From Treponema sp. (lineage in GTDB: Bacteria; Spirochaetota; Spirochaetia; Treponematales; Breznakiellaceae): a stretch of 13,707 bases of DNA. Below, piece by piece: positions 1 to 7,186 of the stretch (its first letter is position 1; each line of letters begins with the position of its first letter). A model generated the notes under the pieces. That model was not told where the DNA came from. It was given only the letters and a program-made list of their open reading frames with translations, and searched no databases. A program made the position numbers and the translations under genes. Where the stretch lies: assembly GCA_031263265.1 (NCBI GenBank), contig JAISGE010000124.1:1-13707 (forward strand), in the 5' to 3' direction.

Positions 1-471
1 CACGGCAGCCATCTGCTTGCTAATCTGCGGGACACCTACATGGTTGACGCCTATTCCGGCGCGGAGACCAAGGTCATAGGGAATTTGAAATACGTTGTCA
101 ATACCATTCCTTACGACGCTTCCTTCCCTCACCCCGGCCTATGGGATGAAGCGCAAAAAAGAGACGTAGGAGCGAATTCGGACGATAGATACGCCCCCTT
201 TGCTATAGATTTAGCCAATCAAAAAGACGAAAATACCGCGCGGCAGATGGCAAAGACCTTTTTGCTCAAAGACCCCGACGGCTCCTCGGCAAGCTCCGCC
301 AATCAAAACCGGTACGGTGCGCTCTACTTCACTAACCTACCGCCAGTATCATCGCAGGCAGACGCTGACGCACTCCCCACATACCTGACCTATTTTTCGA
401 TGGAACTCTTTGGAAGGAAAGCACTCCTCGCGGAAACCCCCGGCGCGGGAGACTACAAAAAAACATGGTAA
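1..471 (+). CDS. 3' end of an unrecognised protein (5' truncated by window edge)
   Basis: The reading frame is open from the first base (His-Gly-Ser-His-Leu-Leu...) through a TAA at 469-471, so the visible 156 residues are the C-terminal part of a longer protein. A Met lies at position 40, but nothing resembling a ribosome-binding site precedes it and the frame continues upstream, so I treat it as internal. The segment is polar, with a Ser/Ala/Asn-rich stretch around residues 94-103 and an aromatic end (Tyr-Lys-Lys-Thr-Trp). I see no transmembrane segment, Cys pair or catalytic motif, and I do not recognise the family. A strong terminator starts 36 bases after the stop, which supports a real gene end. 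The frame is confident; the function is unknown. Confidence 0.7.
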   Translation, partial: HGSHLLANLRDTYMVDAYSGAETKVIGNLKYVVNTIPYDASFPHPGLWDEAQKRDVGANSDDRYAPFAIDLANQKDENTARQMAKTFLLKDPDGSSASSANQNRYGALYFTNLPPVSSQADADALPTYLTYFSMELFGRKALLAETPGAGDYKKTW

Positions 472-507
472 ACCCTCGGTACAGCCACCACGGGACCTAA
501 AACAAAG

Positions 508-559
508 AAAAAACCACGGAAAGAAATAGGATTAGTAACAAAAACTCCGTGGTTTTTTT
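508..559 (+). terminator. Rho-independent terminator after the first gene
   Basis: The arm AAAAAACCACGGA (508-520) is perfectly complementary to TCCGTGGTTTTTT (546-558), with a 25-base A/T-rich loop between. The right arm ends in seven T. The left arm starts with six A, so the element could also stop minus-strand transcription. The loop is longer than usual. It separates the upstream gene from the Nudix gene. Confidence 0.85.
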
Positions 560-651
560 GTTGAATTCACGTTATGAAGATCATCTGTCAAGGGGACGCA
601 CCGCCCCTTGGCTGCTATACGAATCCCCCCATAAAAGACTATGTTTATAGT

Positions 652-1224
652 ATGGATGCTCATACTACCCATTTGGTGTGGAACGAAGAAGCCCGCCAAA
701 AGGTTTTCACCTGCCCTATCTTTTCGATCTGGGAAAGTACCTGCCGATCCCCTGACCAGCAATTGCGTCTTTTTACGGTCCTGGATGCCCCGGATTGGGC
801 CATCGTGGTCCCGGTCCTCACCACCCCCCGAGGTAAAGAATTTGTCATGGTACGCCAATGGCGGCATGGGGCAAAGGAATTAAGCCTGGAATTCCCCGGC
901 GGGGTTTTTGAAAAAGGAGAGGACCCGCAAACCACCGCAGCCCGGGAATTGCGGGAAGAAACCGCCTATGATGCAGGAACCATCAGAAGCCTTGGGGTAT
1001 ACAGCCCCAATCCTGCAATCATGGCCAACCGGGTCCATTTTTTTATCGCTGAAGACTTGAGACCTTTACCCCAGCAGGATTTGGACGAAGATGAATATGT
1101 GGAGGTAAGCTTAGTCCCCATAAAAGAGGTGTTTCAAAACATGGGTAGGCCTCCGTATATCCATGCCCTTATGGGAGCAGCCTTGTCGCTGCTCCATAAC
1201 GTGGATACCTGGAGGGATCCGTGA
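652..1224 (+). CDS. Nudix hydrolase, ADP-ribose pyrophosphatase-like
   Basis: A 190-residue Nudix-superfamily hydrolase, expected to cleave a nucleoside diphosphate linked to another moiety; ADP-ribose or an ADP-sugar is the likeliest substrate class. The Nudix box spans residues 84-106: Gly84, Glu90, then Arg98-Glu99-Leu100 and Glu102-Glu103, the metal-binding glutamates. The usual Gly after the Glu-Glu-x element is Ala105. The preceding Leu-Glu-Phe-Pro-Gly-Gly and the prolines at 119 and 121 fit the ADP-ribose pyrophosphatase branch, but substrate cannot be settled by eye. An ATG at 574 in the same frame adds 26 residues of unlikely sequence (Pro/Gly/Cys-rich) and has no ribosome-binding site. 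The start at 652 gives the normal family N-terminus, although it also lacks a clear ribosome-binding site. No terminator is visible before the next gene's promoter. Confidence 0.88.
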   Translation: MDAHTTHLVWNEEARQKVFTCPIFSIWESTCRSPDQQLRLFTVLDAPDWAIVVPVLTTPRGKEFVMVRQWRHGAKELSLEFPGGVFEKGEDPQTTAARELREETAYDAGTIRSLGVYSPNPAIMANRVHFFIAEDLRPLPQQDLDEDEYVEVSLVPIKEVFQNMGRPPYIHALMGAALSLLHNVDTWRDP

Positions 1225-1272
1225 AGCCTTGGGTTCCGTAAGCTCAAAGAAAGCATAACAAGGCGGAAAAAG

Positions 1273-1301
1273 TTGAAATCCAGGGCTTTCCGTGGTATAC
1301 T
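1273..1301 (+). promoter_or_regulatory. Sigma-70-type promoter of the lipoprotein operon
   Basis: TTGAAA (1273-1278) and TATACT (1296-1301) are separated by exactly 17 bases, with an extended -10 TGG immediately before. This is close to the ideal housekeeping promoter. Transcription should start near 1308. The longest ORF downstream would begin at the TTG that is actually the -35 box. Confidence 0.8.
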
Positions 1302-1314
1302 ATATTGCACAAAT

Positions 1315-3435
1315 ATGGATGTAGATATGTTTAACCTAAGATGTAGCTGGATCTCAAAATTCTATTGTCTCCTCAGGTTCTTCTATGGTATGCCTTTCCT
1401 CTGGATCTGCTTGCTTGTTGGCTGTAATGGCGGATTGGATATGGTCCTATCGAACGGCCAGACCTACATGGTAAACGCGTATATCAACGACTATTCCCTC
1501 AGTGAATGTTCGATCATCAGAAGCAACGATACGATTCGTCCGTATTTTGTTAATTCCCTGGTTAATGATCCGGATATCCGGGGACTGGCGTTTTTTTTAC
1601 AGAATCCCTCAAGACAAGCCGTAAGCCAGCGGATCTGGTATACCCTCACTCCAGGACTTACCAGTCCCCCAGAAACCTTAGAAACACCACCCCCGCCTGC
1701 CCCGGTAGCCCCAAACCCTGAAACAAGCCCCGTCATCCCGTGGATCCCTGAGCCGGAAGTACCGGTGGAAGAGGAAAAACATGAAACCCCCATAGTCGAA
1801 GTTCCGGTAATCGAAGCTCCGGAGGTGAAAATCCCGGTGATTGTCCAACCAGAAGTAGTTCAGGAACCAGAGCTTGCCCCCTGGTTAGAGGAAACAGCTG
1901 CATCTGAACCAGTCTCAGACCCGCCCAGGGTAATCACACCGGAGCTGCCTGCGGAAACCGGGGAAACCCAAGAGGAAGCTCAGGCGATAATAGAGGAAGT
2001 TCCGGCGATAATCGAAGAGGAACTCATATCCCTGGTACAAGATGCACCAGAATTCATGGAATATCCACTTCCGCCTGAACTGGTGTTCAACCCTGATATC
2101 CCTGACATCTTCGTACTGGAAAAATCTGAAAGCAGAAACCGCACGCTCACCCCTGGAGTAAGCGACCGCGTGATTTCCGTAGCTCGTTTGGATCGAGATC
2201 TTCCTGGATACAAACTTACCGAATCTTTGGAGATTGGGCAATATACCCTGGTGTTCCAGGTTCTTGGGGAAAGATTAGTCCTTGCCACTATTGAACTTCC
2301 GGTGTATTTCCTCGGAAATGCCCAGTTCAACTTAGAGGATATTCAGCAGTATCTTCCTGGTTTGTCCAAAGCCGCCCATTTCGTACCCCCTGGGATCAAG
2401 GTGCTGTTTGAAGCCCAGGTCAGTGCGGATACCCGGTTTGATCCATACATAATCTGGTATAGCGGGAAAACCCGTATCAGCGAGGGGAAACTCTCTGAAA
2501 GCGCCCGGTATCTGTTCTGGCAAGCTCCAGAACGGACTGGATTTTATACCATAAAAGCCGCGCTGTTTCCCTTCAAACCTCCCCAGAATATACCCCTTTA
2601 CGGACAAGCAAAGGAATTATCCCTGCCTGTATCGGTTAAGAGTGAAATACCCGGGTATTTTTCTGACCAGGCGGATCAGTTCATCCACTGGTATCAATTC
2701 CAGAACAACCTGCTGGATGCACAAGGACCCAAGGACCCGGCAAGAAGTCTCCGTTCCAAGAATCAGCAGCCCCACTGGTCGCCCTACGGGAGTATTTATG
2801 GACTTTCCATAGGACCCAAGGATATATATCTGCTGCCCGGTTCTTCCTTTCTCCTCGCTGATGCTGAACAAGGCTCAGGGCAGATCCTCTTCCATGCAGT
2901 ACTCCTTGCCCAAGGAACGATCTTTAAGGCGGTTTTTATAAGCGATACTGCTTCCTCAGAAGCCCTGGATGTGGAGCTCTCCTTTAATGGAAAAACCCTG
3001 ATCCTCAGGCTCAGGCAAGGAGACCTATCCCATGAAGAAGCGCTGTTTCAGAATGCTGAGGCCTTACCGTCTGAAGGTATACCTCTCCTGCAGACCAGGG
3101 ATTTTGTTACGTTCAGTATGAACTTTACGATCCAGAAAACCCGGTTTACGGCTCAAGCTTACCTGGAAGATCTGGATATACAATCCAAGCCCTGTACCAT
3201 CACCCTATCCGCGCCCATAAGCGGGAACGGGACCTTCCAGTTTGGCTCGGAAACAGCACTCCCTGACCTTATACCAGGTGCCAAAACGCCTTCCTCATTC
3301 GTGGCGATTTTCAATGAAGTGGGCATAAGCTTTACCAAGAGCACGTCCCTTCAATACGCAGAATGGGCAGCACCAGATAGTGAATCCCTCCCTATCATAT
3401 CCCTAGAAAACGAAGTCCTGGCTGAGGCGTTCTAG
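1315..3435 (+). CDS. Large putative lipoprotein with Pro/Glu-rich stalk and possible LamG-like C-terminal domain
   Basis: An exported envelope protein of about 706 residues, function unknown. The N-terminus has basic residues followed by a hydrophobic stretch ending in Leu-Val-Gly-Cys, with Cys at residue 37: a lipobox predicting lipid anchoring. Residues about 116-268 form a low-complexity Pro/Glu/Val-rich region with repeated short units such as Pro-Val-Ile-Glu-Ala-Pro-Glu, probably an extended spacer. The rest is beta-rich; a segment near residues 460-480 (Trp-Tyr-Gln-Phe-Gln-Asn-Asn-Leu-Leu-Asp) resembles the start of LamG/concanavalin-like domains, which is tentative. The frame extends back to a TTG at 1273, but that triplet is the -35 box, so translation must start at 1315 or at 1327. 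ATG 1327 has a weak GGA seven bases upstream and may be the true start. The next gene begins three bases after the stop, so they are probably co-transcribed. Confidence 0.85.
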   Translation: MDVDMFNLRCSWISKFYCLLRFFYGMPFLWICLLVGCNGGLDMVLSNGQTYMVNAYINDYSLSECSIIRSNDTIRPYFVNSLVNDPDIRGLAFFLQNPSRQAVSQRIWYTLTPGLTSPPETLETPPPPAPVAPNPETSPVIPWIPEPEVPVEEEKHETPIVEVPVIEAPEVKIPVIVQPEVVQEPELAPWLEETAASEPVSDPPRVITPELPAETGETQEEAQAIIEEVPAIIEEELISLVQDAPEFMEYPLPPELVFNPDIPDIFVLEKSESRNRTLTPGVSDRVISVARLDRDLPGYKLTESLEIGQYTLVFQVLGERLVLATIELPVYFLGNAQFNLEDIQQYLPGLSKAAHFVPPGIKVLFEAQVSADTRFDPYIIWYSGKTRISEGKLSESARYLFWQAPERTGFYTIKAALFPFKPPQNIPLYGQAKELSLPVSVKSEIPGYFSDQADQFIHWYQFQNNLLDAQGPKDPARSLRSKNQQPHWSPYGSIYGLSIGPKDIYLLPGSSFLLADAEQGSGQILFHAVLLAQGTIFKAVFISDTASSEALDVELSFNGKTLILRLRQGDLSHEEALFQNAEALPSEGIPLLQTRDFVTFSMNFTIQKTRFTAQAYLEDLDIQSKPCTITLSAPISGNGTFQFGSETALPDLIPGAKTPSSFVAIFNEVGISFTKSTSLQYAEWAAPDSESLPIISLENEVLAEAF

Positions 3436-3438
3436 GCA

Positions 3439-4119
3439 ATGGCTCATACCAGAAACCTAGTTTTTACCGCCCTTATCATCCTCGTGCTCCTTGGGGCCTG
3501 TGCAGGAGAAGCTCCTGAGGTACGTATCCCCTGGAACGCGCCCAAGCCCGAAGCAGGAACCCCCTTATATAAAATTATAGACCACAAGACTCAAGCCTTA
3601 GGGCAGGAGGTCCCCGGATGGGTAAACCAGTATGAGAATGAAGGGGTTCCCGGGGTAGAAAGCCTCCCTGAATATCAGGATACCTATATCTTCATCGGTA
3701 AGCATGAGGGAACCAATTTCAATAGCTTACAGCAATGGTCTTCTGGGTTCAGCCTTTCTAAAGACCTCTCCGGCTTGGTTGCTTCCCGGATCCTGTCCCG
3801 TCTGATCAAGACCGTAACATCCAGCCCGGATGGTGAATACGGCCGTTTTTTCGAGGCCCTGATCAAGGCTGCGTTCAATACCGTGTATACCGGTGCGACT
3901 CAAGAAGCTGATTTCTGGGTCTTGAAACAGTATTTTAAAGAAGACGGTATTGCCCCCGACCGGGAACTATATGATTTTCTTATATTGGTCAGCATCAAGA
4001 AAGCCACCCTTAAACTCCAGATTGACCTTATGCTCAATACCCTAAGCACTATACCCCTCACCCACTCTCAGGCCCTATCAGTAAGCCACCTCAAAGAAAC
4101 CTTCTACGATTCTTTCTAA
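3439..4119 (+). CDS. Putative lipoprotein, possibly LPP20-like
   Basis: A 226-residue protein with a classic lipoprotein signal: Arg5, a hydrophobic core, then Leu-Leu-Gly-Ala-Cys with Cys21 as the lipidated residue. After a Pro-rich linker comes Val-Pro-Gly-Trp-Val near residue 60, a short strand with Ile-Phe-Ile-Gly-Lys at about 82-88, and a long helix with Asp-Leu-Ser-Gly-Leu-Val-Ala-Ser-Arg-Ile (about 109-118). The order Trp-Val, strand with Gly, then helix matches LPP20-like lipoproteins of the envelope, but this is pattern resemblance only. The C-terminal half is helical. The gene follows the large lipoprotein with a 3-base gap and likely shares its promoter. The ATG has a GAGG 11 bases upstream. 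No catalytic motif was seen. Confidence 0.82.
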   Translation: MAHTRNLVFTALIILVLLGACAGEAPEVRIPWNAPKPEAGTPLYKIIDHKTQALGQEVPGWVNQYENEGVPGVESLPEYQDTYIFIGKHEGTNFNSLQQWSSGFSLSKDLSGLVASRILSRLIKTVTSSPDGEYGRFFEALIKAAFNTVYTGATQEADFWVLKQYFKEDGIAPDRELYDFLILVSIKKATLKLQIDLMLNTLSTIPLTHSQALSVSHLKETFYDSF

Positions 4120-4138
4120 TTTTTTTCCAAATGATGAA

Positions 4139-4159
4139 CCCGGTGGTTTAGACACTGGG
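4139..4159. terminator. Possible weak bidirectional terminator between convergent genes
   Basis: CCCGGTG (4139-4145) pairs with CACTGGG (4153-4159) with one G-T wobble and a 7-base loop, in the 44-base gap between the converging lipoprotein and TPR genes. No T-run follows on the plus strand and only a broken one on the minus strand, so it may be a weak or factor-dependent stop. Confidence 0.4.
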
Positions 4160-4163
4160 GAGG

Positions 4164-4841
4164 CTATCTTCTAGAACGGGCTAAACCTGCCTGGGCTTCC
4201 CGGTACTCAGGATTGAGTCTGAGGGCCTGTTCATAAGCTTGTATTGCCGTGGTAAAGTCACCCAGGGTTTCCCTAACCGTGCCAAGACGGTACCACCAAA
4301 GAGGGATATTCCGTTCCAACTGGACCGCCGCGGTATACGCAATATCCGCATGGTAGAATTTCTCCTGGATCCTGAATATCTCCCCAATGAAGAAATAGGC
4401 CACCGAAGCCCGGTCTCCTTGGGGAAAGGCATTGACGTACCGCTGCATAGACACCAGGGAGCGGTCATACTGGTCAAGATAAAAATAGGCCTCTCCCATA
4501 GTTTCCATGACCCGATAATCATTAGGGTACAACTGAAGGCCCCGTTGCCCCCAGGTGATTACATCAGTATATTTTTTTTGACGCTGCAAGGCCCAGGTAA
4601 ACACCGCATAGGTATCTCTGGTAGCTAGGTTTCGGGATATCTCGTCTATACAGATCTGTACCGCCCGGTTGTAATACTCCATAGCCTCGTCCATACGGTT
4701 TCTTCCTTCCAGATCCCTGCCGGTCCGGTAATTTTGCAGGCCACTCATGCTGGTAATGTCAGGATTCGGGGGATCGGTTTGAGCAAAAACAGATTGAAAA
4801 AAGATGAAGGTACTTAAAAAACAAAGACAGTATACTCTCAT
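4164..4841 (-). CDS. Exported TPR-repeat protein
   Basis: A 225-residue periplasmic or envelope-facing protein. The N-terminus has Arg2, a hydrophobic stretch and Val-Phe-Ala at residues 18-20, a signal peptidase I site before Gln21. The remainder is about five tetratricopeptide repeats, roughly residues 35-66, 75-107, 109-141, 145-177 and 180-213. The last is canonical (Trp-Tyr-Arg-Leu-Gly ... Ala-Ile-Gln-Ala-Tyr-Glu-Gln-Ala-Leu ... Asn-Pro). TPR domains mediate protein-protein contacts; the partner is unknown. The ATG at 4841 is preceded by a good ribosome-binding site (AGGTGAG, three bases away). The gene has its own promoter (4891-4919) with a leader of about 43 bases, and is divergent from transketolase. 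No enzymatic domain is present. Confidence 0.88.
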   Translation of the reverse strand: MRVYCLCFLSTFIFFQSVFAQTDPPNPDITSMSGLQNYRTGRDLEGRNRMDEAMEYYNRAVQICIDEISRNLATRDTYAVFTWALQRQKKYTDVITWGQRGLQLYPNDYRVMETMGEAYFYLDQYDRSLVSMQRYVNAFPQGDRASVAYFFIGEIFRIQEKFYHADIAYTAAVQLERNIPLWWYRLGTVRETLGDFTTAIQAYEQALRLNPEYREAQAGLARSRR

Positions 4842-4890
4842 GGACTCACCTGACTACCTGTATCGAAAATTACGGTTGAGCATAAATCCT

Positions 4891-4919
4891 ACTATACCAT
4901 AGCAAAACCACTATTGTAA
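4891..4919 (-). promoter_or_regulatory. Promoter of the TPR gene
   Basis: Read on the minus strand: TTACAA (4919-4914), 17 bases, TATAGT (4896-4891) preceded by TGG, an extended -10. The expected start is near 4884, about 43 bases before the ATG. The structure matches the promoter at 1273-1301. Confidence 0.75.
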
Positions 4920-4924
4920 GTACC

Positions 4925-4953
4925 AAGACAGAATAGGGTATTTTGAGTATACT
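4925..4953 (+). promoter_or_regulatory. Probable promoter of transketolase
   Basis: AAGACA (4925-4930, four of six matches to the -35 consensus), 17 bases, then a perfect TATACT (4948-4953). The predicted start is near 4960, giving a leader of about 44 bases. The -35 lies only five bases from the -35 of the divergent TPR promoter. A second -10-like TACTAT at 4977-4982 lacks a matching -35. Confidence 0.55.
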
Positions 4954-4960
4954 AATCTCA

Positions 4961-4996
4961 GCGGTTATCCACCGCATACTATACGAATCAGCGGAG
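4961..4996 (+). promoter_or_regulatory. tkt leader hairpin and ribosome-binding site, with possible alternative pairing
   Basis: GCGGT (4961-4965) and ACCGC (4971-4975) form a 5-bp hairpin with a 5-base loop. The same CCGC (4972-4975) can instead pair with GCGG at 4991-4994, which overlaps the GGAG ribosome-binding site (4993-4996, seven bases before the ATG). The two pairings exclude each other. Stems are short, so regulation is only a possibility; the ribosome-binding site itself is clear. Confidence 0.35.
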
Positions 4997-5003
4997 TATC
5001 ACT

Positions 5004-6956
5004 ATGAACATCAAGGCATTGGAAAAAATCGCCCTTAGCATACGGGGGCTTTCAATGGACGCTATTCAAAAAGCCAATTCAGGGCATCCAGGGCTTCCCC
5101 TGGGAGCCGCAGAGTTGGGAGCATTCCTCTATGGCGCAGCACTCCGGCATGCTCCTGAGGACCCTGCGTGGCCGGATCGGGACCGTTTTGTATTATCCGC
5201 AGGTCACGGGTCCATGTTCCTCTATTCTCTGTTGTACCTGGCGGGATATACGGACATGACCCTAGAGGATATCAAGCGGTTCCGTCAAATCGGTTCTCAT
5301 GCTGCAGGGCATCCTGAATATGGGCTTGTCCAAGGGATTGAAACCACCACCGGTCCCCTGGGGCAGGGTATCGCCACCGCAGTGGGCATGGCTGTAGCCG
5401 AAACCATGATGGCCGCTTGGTTTAACACCAAGGCCCGAACCATTGTAGACCATTATACCTACGTCTTGGTCGGAGATGGCTGTTTGCAAGAGGGGGTTTC
5501 TGCAGAAGCCAGTTCCCTGGCAGGCCATCTTGAGTTGGGTAAACTCATCGTGTTTTACGATGCCAACCAGATCACCATTGACGGCAGTACAAACCTGGCC
5601 TTTACCGAATCAGTGGCCCAACGTTACGAGGCTTACGGTTGGCAGGTGCTTCAGGGTTCTATGTATGATTTTGAGGACCTAGCCCGGCTCACCGCAGCAG
5701 CCAAAGCAGAAACCCATAAGCCCAGCCTCATCATTCTGCGCTCGATTATTGGTAAAGGGGCCCCTCATAAGCAGAACACCCCGGATGCCCACGGCGCGCC
5801 CTTGGGGGCTGAAGAAGTGGCTGCAGCCAAAGCCGTGCTGGGTATTCCTGGAGATTTTTATGTTGCCCCTGAAGCCACGGAGTATTTCACCGCAAAACAA
5901 GCTGAATGGAAACAGACCCATCAGTCCTGGCAAGCAGAATTCCAAGCCTGGTCCCAAGAAAACCCGGATAAGCGGGCGCAATGGGATCGTTTCTATGCAG
6001 GTACGCTTACCCTTGAGTCGCTCCCCTGTTTTGCCCAAGGCGATACCCTGGCTACCCGGTCCGCGGGGAACAAGGCCCTGATAGCCTTGGCCGCAGCCAA
6101 CACCAACCTGGTGGGCGGTTCCGCAGATCTCAAAGGCCCCAATGCCGTGGGTATCCCCAATGCAGGGGTGTACAGTCCCACGAATCGAGGCGGCAGGTAC
6201 ATTCATTTTGGGATCCGGGAGTTTGCTATGGCTGCGATCTCCAACGGTATCAGTCTCCACGGCGGACTGCGGGCCTTTTGTGCCACCTTCATGGTCTTTT
6301 CTGATTATCTAAGACCTGCGCTCCGGCTTTCAGCCTTGATGAAGCAGCCGGTCATCTATGTGCTTACCCATGATTCGATCTTCGTTGGAGAAGACGGTCC
6401 TACCCATCAGCCCATAGAACATTTGGCTTCTTTCCGCATCATTCCGGGGATCCTCACGCTGCGGCCTGCAGATGCTGAAGAAACGGTTGAAGCCTGGGCT
6501 ATGGCCCTGGAACGGCAAGACGGTCCTACGATCCTGGCGCTCTCCCGGCAAAACCTCCCGGTATTTCCCAAAGAAGACCCGGATTGGAAAAACACCATCC
6601 GTACCGGTGCCTACCTGGTGAAAAAGGGCACTGAACAGCCTGATGTAGTGCTTATTGCTACTGGTTCTGAAGTCAGTCTAGCCTTGGAAGCGGCAAACCA
6701 GGTTCAGAAGCAGGTACGGGTAGTGTCCATGATAAGCAGGGAACGGTTTGAGGCTCAACCCAAAGCGCTCCAGGAGACCATCATACCTCCCGGGGTACGG
6801 GTTATCTGTTGCGAAGCCGGGGTCAAAACCGGTTGGGAACGCTGGGCCAAACCCGAAGATATCTGCTCTATTGATCGTTTCGGTGAATCCGGCCCGGCAA
6901 GCCAGGTCGCGGAATCCCTGGGTCTTACCCCCCGCACCCTAGCTCATCTTTTTTAA
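5004..6956 (+). CDS. tkt: Transketolase
   Basis: A full-length 650-residue transketolase, a cytoplasmic thiamine-diphosphate enzyme that moves two-carbon ketol units between sugar phosphates in the non-oxidative pentose phosphate pathway. The N-terminal diphosphate-binding half shows His28 (Ser-Gly-His-Pro-Gly), His68 (Ala-Gly-His-Gly-Ser), His103 (Gly-His-Pro-Glu), Gly-Pro-Leu-Gly-Gln-Gly at 117-122 and the thiamine/metal motif Gly-Asp-Gly at 157-159 running to Asn188. His255 sits in Gly-Ala-Pro-His. The pyrimidine-binding half carries the catalytic Glu406 in Phe-Gly-Ile-Arg-Glu and His468 in Asp-Gly-Pro-Thr-His. Length and motif spacing are normal and nothing is missing. The start has GGAG seven bases upstream. 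It is transcribed alone, divergent from the TPR gene; T-rich sequence follows the stop but no clear hairpin. Confidence 0.97.
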   Translation: MNIKALEKIALSIRGLSMDAIQKANSGHPGLPLGAAELGAFLYGAALRHAPEDPAWPDRDRFVLSAGHGSMFLYSLLYLAGYTDMTLEDIKRFRQIGSHAAGHPEYGLVQGIETTTGPLGQGIATAVGMAVAETMMAAWFNTKARTIVDHYTYVLVGDGCLQEGVSAEASSLAGHLELGKLIVFYDANQITIDGSTNLAFTESVAQRYEAYGWQVLQGSMYDFEDLARLTAAAKAETHKPSLIILRSIIGKGAPHKQNTPDAHGAPLGAEEVAAAKAVLGIPGDFYVAPEATEYFTAKQAEWKQTHQSWQAEFQAWSQENPDKRAQWDRFYAGTLTLESLPCFAQGDTLATRSAGNKALIALAAANTNLVGGSADLKGPNAVGIPNAGVYSPTNRGGRYIHFGIREFAMAAISNGISLHGGLRAFCATFMVFSDYLRPALRLSALMKQPVIYVLTHDSIFVGEDGPTHQPIEHLASFRIIPGILTLRPADAEETVEAWAMALERQDGPTILALSRQNLPVFPKEDPDWKNTIRTGAYLVKKGTEQPDVVLIATGSEVSLALEAANQVQKQVRVVSMISRERFEAQPKALQETIIPPGVRVICCEAGVKTGWERWAKPEDICSIDRFGESGPASQVAESLGLTPRTLAHLF

Positions 6957-7186
6957 TTTTTTTAAACTGAGTACGGTGTTGTATTGAGTGCGGCGTACGT
7001 CCCTTCGTTCCTGAATCTAGCGCGGCAGGGTTTCATATACTGTATGCGATGAAAAAGATGAAAAGTGGGATTAAATTGCTTTTTTGCAAGCCGGTTCTGA
7101 AACTCTTCCGGGTTTTAGAACCGGTTTACTTAACGTTATATTCGAGTCTTGTGGTAATAAACGCGGTTTTGTCTTTTGAAGAGACA
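6957..7186. other. Non-coding stretch after tkt
   Basis: No gene could be supported here. It contains a T-rich start, a loose pair of near-repeats (GAGTACGG and GAGTGCGG, about 6970-6993), a -10-like TATACT at 7036-7041 without a good -35, and the hairpin at 7091-7124. A 51-codon frame (7049-7204) has no ribosome-binding site and runs through the hairpin and into the antisense of the SIMPL relic, so it is not called. Confidence 0.5.
7091..7130 (+). terminator. Strong 15-bp hairpin, probable terminator
   Basis: Positions 7091-7105 pair with 7110-7124 (two G-T wobbles, otherwise complete) around the 4-base loop TTCC. The core is CCGGTTCT / AGAACCGG. TTTACTT follows on the plus strand, a short imperfect T-run. 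It lies 135 bases past tkt and could end tkt read-through or a short transcript starting near 7048. It could alternatively be a repeated intergenic palindrome. Confidence 0.6.

Noticed and set aside
574..651. N-terminal extension of the Nudix protein from ATG 574
   Set aside because: No ribosome-binding site, and the sequence is unlike the family's N-terminus; the start at 652 fits better.
4093..4126. AAAGAA...TTCTTT followed by seven T as a terminator of the small lipoprotein gene
   Set aside because: The stem is a short, mostly A/T pairing inside the coding end; too weak to call.
5679..6260. 193-codon minus-strand ORF opposite tkt
   Set aside because: It is antisense of strongly conserved transketolase coding sequence; no ribosome-binding site or domain.
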